Shown: one piece after another, positions 1 through 13,300 of the stretch
How the letters are laid out: each line of letters starts with the position of its first letter
Position numbering within the stretch: position 1 is the first letter of the stretch
NCBI GenBank assembly: GCA_900708905.1
Contig: CAADRB010000020.1
Coordinates: 1,998,644-2,062,643, forward strand
Direction of reading: 5' to 3'
Length of the DNA stretch: 64,000 nucleotides
Origin: Hymenolepis diminuta
Lineage: Eukaryota; Platyhelminthes; Cestoda; Cyclophyllidea; Hymenolepididae
Program-made: the position numbers and the translations under genes
Notes under the pieces: generated by a model
Databases searched by the model: none
What the model was told of the DNA's origin: nothing
The model's input: the letters and a program-made list of their open reading frames with translations, nothing else

Positions 1-1309
1 CAAGCCAACGTCATATCACAATTTTCTCTCCTCCTCCTCTATATTCGTAGTTTTCATATATTTGTGTCTAGATTCCCATCTGAATTCATCATTTACCCTC
101 TCTATCAACCCCAAACCAATACTCCCAGGTAATCTTGTCCTTTGGGGCCCGACCCCAAATCCCAATCCCGATTCCTATCTCATATTCCTTTGAGCCAGAT
201 CCTCTCTATCTACAGCTCCTCATATCAACTTTACCTCCGGCATCTCACATACCTTCTATATTTGAAGCCATCTTTCTCCTTTTAGCTCTACATCGGATGC
301 ACCTAGTATAGTTCTGAAACAACTAATGATCTCCTAGTTCTATCCAACAACAGTTTCATTAAAATCCTATTGGTCATTTGGTAGAACTGCGTGATTGTTC
401 CTGAGAATGATGCATAAAAATATAAAGATATGGAAGAATGTAGACATAGAAATCAGCAACTAAATTCCAAATGTCATCAGACCATCGAAAAAATGATATC
501 TGTTCGACGACTGTTCGTAGGTAAAGATGCAAGAACACAAGGGTATAAAGACTCCACAATCCATTAGTAAAAATATACAAATTAATTATGACTTATGTTG
601 AAGACTTAAAGCTTAACCCAGATAGGGTCAACTGAACAATGGCTAATTCAAATGTTATTATAAGAAAACGTGAAATACGATTCGTCTCATCAACCTGCCA
701 TTTGTTATAAAAAGATAGAAATAAATCGCGATAGCATGGCCAGACGCGAAATTAAATCAACCAGCCAGCAAGCTCTGGATATTGTGAACACGACCTCATA
801 AATGAATTTGAGGGTCAGTTTCTGAATTTTGATCATTAGAGATTAAATGCAAACTGTGCCCCTAATAATAATACAAACAACTCAATATTTACATAATTCA
901 ACTGAAATAAAACAATTGATATCCTGACTTCATCAACTACTTCTTCATGACCCCTTCTTCGATTTCACACTTTACGGGAATATGGTGCTCTTACCGTTAT
1001 TCCGATGCCTGTTAGTGATTAAGATCTGTAACTTTTTCGTAGCAGTGCCATGGGCAATGATAAAACTGCTAATTAACAGAAAATACCAGATTTATGAACG
1101 ATATGGAAATTCTAAGTGGAAGAGTAGCCTAAATTAAATAACAAGCACAAATCAAAGGAGGACTAATGAAATTATTCAAAATCCTATTGGCGCACGTATG
1201 ACTAATAGCATTCATATTCCAAACTCTATTGGTTAAATGACATAATTATAGTTTAATTGCGTGTTTTAATTAACAGAAAATGTGTATCAAAGAGGAGATA
1301 GGGACTTAC
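1..1309. other. Intronic/unassigned left edge
   Basis: This AT-rich stretch lies downstream of the last EPS15 exon that I can place on the minus strand. That exon ends at 1310 with a good donor (GTAAGT), so the gene must continue to the left and this is most likely intron. I see no exon here that could be joined in frame, and no recognisable repeat. Confidence 0.5.
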
Positions 1310-4300
1310 AAGTTGTTGAATAAATGCTTCCTCGGGTTCAGTAACAGAAGTGTCACCGGAAAGTAATTTGGCGTATTCGTCGAGAGCAAGAAGCAACTTC
1401 TCCCGAATTGTTTCCAGGTTTGAGATCTTTTTAGCCTCCTGAAATGTTAGAAAAAAGGTCAAAAATTGTGTTAATTAAAAGATTACATCAAAAGCGGTCT
1501 ATTTAATTTATTACAAACCAAACTAGCCAATTATTTAAGACGAGAAATTAATAATTAATAAAATTGATGACGCCTTCCATGTGGCCAAGATGAGGGTTGA
1601 AAAATGTCTCTGACGACTAAATATGGAAACTTCGAAAAAGCCCACTTGCTCATAAACTGGTAATGATTCACAAAATCTTGATAAGTTGAATTGGTATTAA
1701 TTGGAATCTCCGTGGAAGTTTTCATGCCCTATCGAATTAACAGTAGGACATAAATCATCTGCGTATTCTAAATGTTCCCAGTGACCACTCACATCCTGCA
1801 GAACTCAACAGTCTGAAATTTAATTCCCCACAAACTGGATAGATATGTTAAAGACCATATGACTCTCTCGAGATTTCTGTCTAATGCCTCTCTTCATAGA
1901 AAACACTTCACTTGAGTGTTTAGTGTGACCTTTTGGATTTTCCAGGAGTTGTCTAGGGCAGTTGACCATATTCCAGGGCAGCGGATAAAAGGCCTTCCTT
2001 AAATCAGCAAGGATAAGCACTGTTTCATAATGGCAGTCGACAGCTTCCTGAATTACTGTTCTAACAGCAGGGATTGCTTGTTCTTTGGACACTTTATCAC
2101 GAAATCCATGTTGCGTATTTGATAATCTTACACTAGCATGTAAACTAAGTTTTTCACAGACCGCCAATCCAAAGTATTTTCCCATCGCGTCAAGAAAGAA
2201 AATGCTTCGGTAGTTAGCATCCCTACCGTTAATACCGATTACTTCAGCATCCACCCAGGAAAGGGGTATAGGAAATCTGCCCTGGCATGGAAATGGTGCA
2301 TGAAAAACTGTTTGAATGTGTGTAGGTTCGAATTTTAAATCAATTAGATGAATAGAAGACTTACTGAATGGTTTCCTACACATATCTTGGCTTTCCTCTG
2401 AGTGATAAAGGTCTAGATGATGACGCTATAAAACCTAATATCATGAAAATCAGAAGATAGCTAATGAATGTCAGGCCAGTTCTAAGATCAGAATTAATTT
2501 CGATTTAATTCGAGCAAAACTGTCTGAAACATTCGTTGGGCATGTTCTTCTTTATGGTCTGTCTATCATTGTTCATTTTAAGATGGGTGCTAACAAATTA
2601 AGCGCTGTTCAGAACACAACTCGGCGAATGATGCTGAGCTTGTACAGCAGACGAGTGCTAGTGCTGGCAGAAGAGTTTCTCTGAGAAAGCTCATCGTACA
2701 ATTGCAGAAGCGTAGGCTTGAACTCTAAAGGAGTTTTTACAAAAATGGTGATACGATAGTTAGACACTGAATTCCCAATTGCCAATAGTGAAGATATGAA
2801 GCAGATGTTGGTGATCCGATTTGGATGCAGAATGCTAATAAGAAATCCATCCCACGCTAGAACACCAAACGCAAATAAAAGGTGTGATAGGTTAATAATC
2901 TGCATGGGCGCTCAGTGTCATCGACTTGTTGCAAACTGGCGAACAGACCATCACCGAGACGTAGGCATTCTCTAAACTAATAGAATTTCTTATAGCAGTG
3001 GATGACTGCTATAAGAGCTTTGTGAAAAGAGGATGGTTACGAAATCATTTGAGAACATTCCACTTGAAATTTCAACATAGCGACGATAAGGAATAATTTA
3101 AAACGTTACGTAAGGTAATTCAAATGAAGACAACCTTTCAATTTCAGAGTCCAGATGCAGTAAGACTTTGACTCTCGACTTATCCCAAAACTTTCTGATA
3201 CTGATTAAATCGCCTAAAAAATCGCTTTTGTTTAGTTGTTCCCCATGATTAGCGTAAATTTTTTGCTTCACCATAAATAATAATAATAATAATAAATTGA
3301 TTGGTTCGACGATCGCAAGGTCTGCCGTTATCAGAAAGTCATTAAAGCAAGTTTAGAGCTACTGAAACATGCTGCCCACGCCTTATATAGTAGAACCGAA
3401 CTCTATCAGGATATGCAAAAATTGCAAAAGCCCCACAAAATTCACGATATCCGTACTGATTTGAGAGGATCTCAATTAGGAAGGATAATATAGCCTCGAA
3501 CTCACTCATTTCATTGTTTTACTATTGCTAAAATGCACGAAGAGCAATGGAAAGTGAGCAAGCAAACAAAGTGCGAACTAGCCTGTCGATCGATATCTGG
3601 GACTGGCTCACCAAATGCATCTGAGCAGTACATAGGCCTAAGTGGTAAGGAATTTGGTGCAATTATGATAAATCGATAAGGGATGCATGAAATAAACGGG
3701 GAATGCGAGGCTGGAAAACAGATATAGGCCGTTACATGTTCGTCAGTCAGATGCAACAGTCATAAATTGCACATGAAGCAACCAACTTTGAACTTTAATG
3801 AAAGTTAAAGACTGCAAATAAGACCTATCAAAATAAATCCAATTTTGGTAACAAAGTTTTGTGAGTTTGAAAGAGCAGTGATAATGCCCTAATTATCAGT
3901 GAATAAACAATGGCAGAGATATACAGAGAAAACTTCGATTCTACAGTCATCAGAACCCATAATATAAAAGTAGACTTTTGTTTTTCTGATTGATAAGAAA
4001 GAAGTATTTTTTTTTACTTACAGTGAAGTTGGCTGGGTCATATAAACATGGCACAAGCAAGGAAATTGTGTGATTCCAGATCTATCACCGTAATAAACAC
4101 GAGGAGAAAAAATATGATTACAAATCAGCCTGCTGATCTTCAAAATGCCTTTGCTAGCCTCACCTACCTGCTAATGGCTGCAAGCAGATATAAATAAATT
4201 GCGTGTTCCCAAAAAGCCACAGATTAATTCGGAGATGGACATAGTTGCACGTATCATAAAGTACATTTAAGGTTGCAGAAAAACTGCACTAAACGAAGTT

Positions 4301-7300
4301 TGGATTTCCGGTCTATGGATTTAAAGACAGAATTCATAATTCCATAGCGAATGTTTATCACTAATGGCGGAATTTACTGACGTCCACGTTCCTTCCATTT
4401 TAGAAGAATATAGGGTTATGGAATAAATATGGAATAAAGCGAAATATCAAAATACTGGTGGAAGACTCAGATTGTGGTGATATGTACTCCCCAATACGAC
4501 ACACAAACTCCATCAAACGAGTTACTAAACATAGATTGTAGAATATGGCTTTCTTAAGCAAAGGGTTCTAGAGACTTTTCTAAGATGAGTAATGGAAAAT
4601 TCTTAACTTCGAAAGACGTGGATATTACTGAAATTAGAAGGTTGAGAGTTCTTAAGACCAACGATCAAATCGATTTAGTAATGCTAGTGAGCCGAAGTTC
4701 CAAGTTCCGCCAAATTTGATACACAACCATCAAAGAAACAAAGTCAAATTAAGTCCTTCGATAAAAAGCAGGACCTTTTGGAGCGAAACATTGCAACCTT
4801 TATTAAGAAAAACATGTAAAACAGAAGGTGCTCGCGGTCTTGCACGTAACGCGACACGTGATTTACGCACAACAGACCAAAACAGCACGAAAATTGGAAC
4901 TACAAAGAGGATGTGTGACACTTTCGAAATATCGCACGTGCTTAACATAATAATAAAAACATGATTTCCTATGAAATAAAATAAATGATACTCACAGATT
5001 CATTTCGGGCAGAAATAGCCTTATTTTCCGTTTCCACCGCTTCAACACGGCTTCTGCGCTCAGCAACCTGCTGAAGCAACGAAGTCTCCTCTCGTTTGCG
5101 GTCTGTAATGGCATTCCGAAGCTGAATAACCTCTTCCTCTTGAGACTAAAGAAAAAGGAAAAAAAGAACATGTCAGAGGATAATGTGGTCCGATCTAAGT
5201 TAATCTGATTTCCACGTTAATTAGTTATATGTCCTCACTTTCGAGTACGCTTTGTTTCCCTCTCTTTGCTTAATTGAGCTTACCTAGTGAGAAACTCGAG
5301 TTCTGCCACACTCTCTTTATTAGTCAGACTTAACCCACTCACTGAGTTAAATACGACAGTGGACATAGATCTCAGGACCTTTGACTTCACTGACAAATAC
5401 GGCGCTTTTAGTAATCATAAGGTCCGATATCTTCCTTTCCAAACAGACTAGACTTTAAGTATTTTAGTTTTATTAACGTAACTACTGACCAGATCCAGTT
5501 AAGACGTCTTCCCCTTGTCCCCTACTATTTAAGATGCCCTTAGGACGTAACAATCAAAGTATGTGCTTTAGAATAAAACAGTAGAACACCAACTTATCCG
5601 TACACGAATTGAGATCTGTTGTGAAGTGAGCTGAGCCCTCAAGGCATCAACAGTAGCCTTTTTGGCTTTAACCGCGTCGGCGGCTTCAGAGAGTTGATTT
5701 TGGAGTGCGGCACGACGTTCATTGCGCAAATCGGCGACATAGCGTTCGGCGGCTGCATGCTGGGCAGTTAAGTTTCGAGCGGTTGCACCGAGGGTCTCTA
5801 GTGCTGCGGACATTCGTGCGATCTCTTCTCCATGACCGTCGATGCCTAGCGAGGAAGCTGTAGAGCCTTCTAGAGTTTGACGTTCTCTAAAAATAAGTAG
5901 AAAAAAATTTATAACAGTGAACATCATAGTGAGCTTGGTAATGGCCGGTAAAGTAACTAAAGCACACAAGTCTACAATGAGGGATTATAGATTCCATCCA
6001 ATAACTGAAATGGTCATTGGTCAAGTTGCGATTGGCTAAATATAAGTGCTTCAACCAGAAGAGCTTCAAAACACCTTCCTTCTATCCAAGATGAGTGTTG
6101 GAAAACACCCTCCATTGATGGATTGAAGTAAACTCCACTTTTTGATTAATATACTGCATTTAGTTTTGAACCACACTGGAGGTACTAAGAAAGACCAATT
6201 CCGTATCGATCGGCATTGAATAAAAAAAATTTAACTGGTTGTTCCCGCTCTCAAGTCAACAATCAGCATTCCACTTCATCCACTTTGCTGGGCCCATTGG
6301 CTGACCTCAGTTTAAGACAGCCATCTGTTATTCTGTGGTAAATTAACTCCCAAAACCGTCCCAAAATTGCACCTAAGAGTATACGTAATCAACTTTTCTT
6401 CCAACTTCTAACTCTAATTATACTCAATAATACAGCATTCCTCCTCTATGTTTTTGTTTCACTTATGACGGAAACAATAAAACGTGTTGGATAAAAATAT
6501 TTCCATCTAATAAATAAATAATTTCTCGCTTTTATTCACATTATCGTAGTCATTATGAATGCTAGTTGAGAAAAAATTTCTTGTTACCGTCCGATTTCGG
6601 CTGATGGGCGATAACTATAAAATAACAAATTCATCAAATTCTCTCAACTTTCCCAAATCAGAATACCTAGAGACAGTGTAACAATAAAAAAACTAAAAAT
6701 TATTTTCGAAGAATGATAAAATTTAGATTAGGATTTAAGTAGGAGTATGATTTCAATACAAAATTAAACGTTTATAAACTGTGGCTATTGTCACAAGGAA
6801 AATTACTGCTTAAAATCACTTTATTACAGGACTCGTTATTTTTTCAGAGAAAATGACAAATTATATATTGAATAAACAGCTAACGCACAAGACAGCTAAA
6901 CCAGTGAACAAGGTGCCTCTTAACCAGATATAACATGTTCAGATTGGTAATTCAATATTGAGGAAGTTGTAACACCATTTAATCGACCTGTAAGTTGTCC
7001 CCTTTGGTCGTTTAATTCGAAAGAAAAATGGAGAAAATGAAACAGTAATCCATTGATAGGCTGCTCTAAAGATGAATATACCTATGCTGTGACTTCAAAG
7101 TTTTGAACCAGATAGTTTTTTGAACCATTTTCTTGCCATAAAAACACAAATGTTTTCATTTACCTTATTAAAAGACGCAAAATGGAGCAAAATCATAAAC
7201 TATTTAAAAATGAAAGTGAGCATAAAAAACTTCCTTACCATTGATTTTAGCTCAATGACCTCAACACTTAATTAGTCAGTTCACTTAACTTGTCACAGAA

Positions 7301-10300
7301 AAATAAAATAGAGTATTAGATAATTTAATTTTTTTAATAAGCTTCATGACATGCCAGCACGAGTTTGTTGTAAAAAGGATTAGAGCTCAAGGTTCACCAA
7401 GGCAGGATAAAGAAAAACTTGCTCAACTGTTGCCACTCCAAGTTTCATGGCAGATACTATTATAACTAATGAAATGAAAAGACAAGCTGTCATAGTGTCT
7501 ACAAAAGCGAAACACAAGAATTTAGAAATTGTACGATTTCTACAAGTCGCCAAATCTTTCGTTAGCAGTTAGAAAGGAACTGCTGAGCGGAAACAGTAGA
7601 GAATGAATTAGCCGCTACAAAGCAAGAGAAAACAGCATTGTCAACGCTCTTCTAACTCACTCAGAACACTTGACTTTGTCAGAAGAGTGCGTGAAATGGC
7701 ACGAGCGACGAAAATCCTAGTAAGTCAATGCGCGACACCTTGTCCAAGATCTTCAGGTGTCTGAAGGAGCAATAAAGAATGATTTTCATCAATACCTCGG
7801 AAGGCCTAAGAACGTCTAAGACCATACGTCTTTAGGCGCGGTCTTCGGTTAAATTCAAAACAAAAACAACTCCAGAGAATCGTTTAATGTGTGCAAAATG
7901 ACTCTTAAACAAATTGAAGCACCCAGACGAACAGCAGTGTCTTTGATCTTTCTCCAACAAAAAAAACTTCCACCAGGATCAAAAAGTAAATCCAAGAAAT
8001 GATGGGTGGGTATGTGTGGGCGGACCTCACTGAAGTTCCAACGAAATTTCCACCAACAGTGATGCTTTTCGGTATTGTTGTTATTAGCAGTGAAGGACTC
8101 CTGACTCCTCTATTTTTTCCACAGGGCCTTAGAGTCAATGCAGATCCAGATATCTATGTCGAGACTCTACAAAACATTGTTAAGCCGCCTTGGATAGAGA
8201 GCGTAGTGGGGAATTAATAAGCATCCCATAACACCAAGTGTTCCTCTCTGTTGGAAACAATAACCCGAGCAGTGAAGGACATCAATAAAGACCACCTGAT
8301 CAAAGCTTGCAGTCACTTTGGGACTCGAACAGAATAAAACCTAGGTTAATGTTGTATCTATTTGTTTTGCTGAAAGAAATTGCAAATTTCAACCATTTAC
8401 AATTTCATTTTCTGTTTTTCTAAAAGTGCGTAAGGTGACCTCAGATGCCTTGCGCACCCTGTATATATAAGAACTTTAGGGAGGGTTTTAAAAGCATCTT
8501 ATTTAGTGAAGGATTTGGAAGAAACCTTAACATTATGAACGAAATACAAAGACTAGTGTTTATCTGGAAGCAAAAGAACAAATAATTAACATCATTAAAA
8601 TATTACGTGCAGAGGAGGTTAACGCCAGGATTTAATTTCAAATTTTCTCAATTTCCACAAGCTCTGAATCTCCAAAGGAACAAGTGCAACTATCTAATCT
8701 TTCAAATTTATTCGATTCTGGATGAACGAATTTGATATGAATGGTGAAATTAGACTGCCAAAGCACAAACGAACAAACACCTTCACAATTAATAACGGAT
8801 ATCTTGTGAAACTGCCGGTAAACCACCTTCAAGGCTAGGCTTATGCAAACTGAAACGCTCTCAAACACCTCAAGCTTTGAAATTCTTTAAGATCATGGCA
8901 CATTAGTCACAACTTGAGTTATATAGAAACCTCTAAGTTTTAATCGAATTCTGCAAGTATCACCTTCCCCTCCCCTCATTAAATATATTATTAAAAGCAT
9001 ATACATCCCTCGATCCAAATCCTATCTTTGATACAGCGAAAATAATACAATTCTGTGAATGGGTCAAAGCAAACGCTGACAATATAGGATCAATACTTAC
9101 TTTCGAATCTTCTCGATTTCCGACAGAAGTCTGTTAGACTCCTCGTAGTCCTTGGGCTCCAATGTGACAGGCCTGAGACTAGGAGGAACAAGTGCCGGTG
9201 GCAAGGAGACAGGTAAATCCCGTGTACATCTCGAGGCTATCTGCTCATTGACCAAATGCACTGCCACTATAAACTGCTCCCTGAAAATATTAAAATATAG
9301 ACACTGCAGACATCCCACGTATTGAAATGAGCTATTAAAAACAAATAGTGAACAGGATAGCCAACTGCATTGACTAATAGGGAGTTAATAACTCGATGCT
9401 CTCCCCAAGGAGATTCTGTGATGTCACCCCTCTATCCAAAACAAGTATTATTAAATGCTTTCCCTAAGAGGTAATCTTAATGCAGTACCATGACACCTTT
9501 TCATTCAACAAAAGCGATTTTACTCAACACGAAGGGTTTCCAGAGGAGAAGTACAGATTTCCCAGAGCAACTTTTGGCAGAAAGAAAATATCCCAAACCA
9601 AATATTTACGTGTGATTACGCGTTTTCGAATGCAACTTTTAGGCTCCTGCAGTGAGTAATAAATAAGCTGTCAAAATATTTGCGCCACTTGAAAAACCTT
9701 TACAAAAGTTCTTCAAAAATACAAATAACGTAGATCGGCCAAATTGCCCATCTTAGTACATTGGATAATCTAAATATTTCTGTTCTGAGAAAGATATATC
9801 AGTAAAAACTAACTAAATAGTTTTCAATGAAAAAACTCAAATCTGAGTAAACAAGCATTTCAAATAGGCATGATAAAGTAATAAGAGCACGAAGAATGAA
9901 AAAATAATAAGACTATCTTACTGATTCAGAGTGCCAGTGTGTTGTAGATCCACAAGATCCCATATGCGAGCCAGGATATTTTGGGGGAGATTAGAGTGGA
10001 TAAAGAAGTCGTGAACATCACCACCTGTGATTAGACCATCCTCATCTTTGTCCATTTTCAAAAAAACTGCTGAGTACTGAGTCTGCTCGGCTTTGGTTAT
10101 TGACCACTCGGGCATTGGAGGTGGTGGACCTGCAGATGCACTCTGAAGGAAGAAAGTATACACAGGTCGGTTTAGAAAAATAGCTTTACTCCTATGACCT
10201 AGCTCGATGTATCCACACTCAGTGACGTGATGGTTAGCAGTACTGGTTAATTCAGATCAAAAAAGGGAGAGTAGAATGTATTACAAAAGTCATTTTAGGG

Positions 10301-13300
10301 TAATAGCCATAAACGTTAAAATTAATGGTCTAAGAGATTGTTGTAATTTGAACTTAAAAATATCATTAGCCATGGTCTAAAGATATTCAAGATATCCAAA
10401 GGCTGTCAATTTTAATGTACGAAAGTCCATAATTTCTTTAATAAAAATTGCTCCAATCAAGTTAAGTGTTGTTAAAACGTTCCCTAATGGGCTTGGAAAA
10501 TTTTCTTAAATGGAAAATGAGAAGAAAATAAGTGATGACCTAGAATCAAAACTAATGTTCTTTTACTCAATTACTGAATTTAGGTGCTTCCGAGGCCTTG
10601 AATTCGAAGGTCTGCGTGCAAACCCGTTAATATTTTGTAAAACTGACATATACTTATTACTATTACTACTGTGGGATTTAATAAAAGTTGATTCATAAAG
10701 TAAATGCTAATTTAATTAGTTGATTCAATAAAAGCTAATATTAAATGAAATCTCACGCAAATAGAAAAGGGCAGTTTCTTGCATAATGAGAGGCCAAAAT
10801 CGCAGCTGAATAGGAAACTGAATATTGAAATCCCATTGAAATTTGTGACCGAAATTTCTAAACATTAACTCAAACCTTAGCTGAAAAGAATGAATAATCA
10901 AATAATTGGATGTAAGCAGATAATAAGGAAAAAATAAACAATTAACGTGGAAAAATACAAGATTTACTTTAGGTGGATGTCAGTAGAAATGAAAAAAAAA
11001 GATAAGTGAATTATCCAAGAAAGTAACTAGCTAGTTATGACATAAGAGAAATAAAAATTATGAGACAACAAGAAGAGAAAACAATAGCTCTCTTATACCT
11101 TATTTTATAAATTTATAAAAGGTTAAAAAGAGGGACACCTTTTAGACATAAATCTAAGGTCCTTTCAGTGACTAAGATATAGAAGTCTAAAGGTGACTAC
11201 AAGATAATTAAAAAACAATGATAAATTTTAAAATTCTTAATGAGAGAGGAAAGGCAATTATACTAAAGTATTAATCATTCATAATAACAACCACTATTGA
11301 AAGTTACCCCATGTATTTTGAAACCAAACATCCTGATGAGACGAACTTAGTTGTCTAAATAACAGTGAATTGCATATATAACCAGTGAACGGAATGATTA
11401 ACCGTACTGATCAAAACTAAGTAGGGGAGAGGCAATAAAAGAATGCGAGCCCCCTTCCGTAGAGATTTAAGGACTTGTAAATAGGTCAAAGTTGTTAACA
11501 AAATGGATTAACGTGGGGAAAAAAAAAAATAATAACCACGTAGAAGTAATCAGTAAATGTAATTGACACGGGATAATCGCAGCATTTGAGAAAATATTTC
11601 AATATTTAAAGATCAATGAGTTCACTCCCTGATATGTTATGATACTCTGTAAAGCTGCATTTCTTTGAAAGCGTTCTATTTGAATGTAAAACTCTGCAAC
11701 TGTACAAATAACCTATTGCGATTTGCTATCATGACATAAGCCCGGAGAAAGGGACTAAGCAGGGGATCAACTTGACATCAAATCCTACCATAAGAAGTGA
11801 AGAAATTATAATCATAATTTTTTCCAACAAGAAAAGAATTTCATATATATTTGTACATTTCAGATTACATAATGATGATTAAACCGTCACCTATCGGAAC
11901 GCCATCCTCAATGCTGATATTAAATACAGACACATTTGCCTTACGATAGCTTTGAGAGAAGCGTATTCAATTCTGAAGGAAGTAAATGAAAAACCTAAGC
12001 AAATTTCTCAAAATATTAACAATAAGATCAAAATGAACAGAAAAGCTCCAAAATACGAAGACCGTATTCTCCCCCTCCCCAACCCCAAAGTTAAGACATT
12101 AGGGTTATGCAACCGCTGTCCGACTATTGTAATGTTACACAACGTAAATATACGAACACTTACTCTTTAAGATGCATTTGTCGCAAATTTCGATTCCAGC
12201 TAATGCTGTTACAACAATTAAAAGCGTAAAATAGTCATGAAACTATATCAAATACTAGAATTCCGTAATATAACAATAGCAAAAAATTACTGATTAATAA
12301 CATAAACCAGTAGAACATGATCAGACCACTACAAGGTCTCAGTCTATTGGCCGACACTCTAATGACAATTTTACGCAAGCTGAGATCAGACAACTGAAAT
12401 AGCCGAACGAAGCCAGAGCCTGTTAGGTAATTAACCAAACTGCCCCAAAAAAAGCCAAGAAGTGCATGTATATTTACCGATAAATTGTTCATGTGGTGTG
12501 TATGTGTACATTTATAACGCAGGGAATGCGGTTTATCGCCTGACAAAAATGAACAAATAAAACAAATAATAAAAAAAAACTTTTTTTAAAAATAAGACAG
12601 GCAGACGACCAGACACAGATAAGCATGCTAAAAATGATAATGTGGTGAACTTAATCCTTGATTCAACGTTTTTAACACCCGTCTGATAATTTTTTTTCTT
12701 AATGAGTAATTCATCCCTCATTTATATATGTGAAGTCCTTGCTCGTGGTTATTGAGCATTTCTATTGGTTATACAACACCTACATTCTCTTATATAAAAT
12801 ATAAGCAAATCTATACACGTATATATTTAATATGTACCATAGATACATTCTTCTGTGGTATCCTATAACTAAATATATTCTGGAGTTATACAGTTCTTTG
12901 TTGATACTACGTTGTTCTTGTCCTTGTAATTTATTTTAATTTTAATGTCAATTAAATGCTTAACATAGAAAATTCGGTACACCAAGTTAGACCATTTGGA
13001 ATCCTCAAGAGAATAAGTTTATAACAGCCGCTGACACAGTCTATGTTTATCAACTGCTTTCAATATAGATTCAGTTTTTTTATCATCAGAAAATGAGTTC
13101 GAAACCTGTTAGCTAATAGCCATCAATATCGATTCATATAGAATTCTCAAGTAAGAAATAAAGTAACATGAACAATGAAAGTAGACTAAATTAATTTAAT
13201 TTCGTGAAAAGAAATATTAAATGATTCACCCTCAACAACTTAGTAGGTGCAATTTTCTACTTAACAAGAGGTAGACATCAAACCTAAAATGCGGAACTAC

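Noticed and set aside
4716..4964. Overlapping open frames on both strands in an EPS15 intron
   Set aside because: No recognisable motif, splice signals or homology; probably chance.
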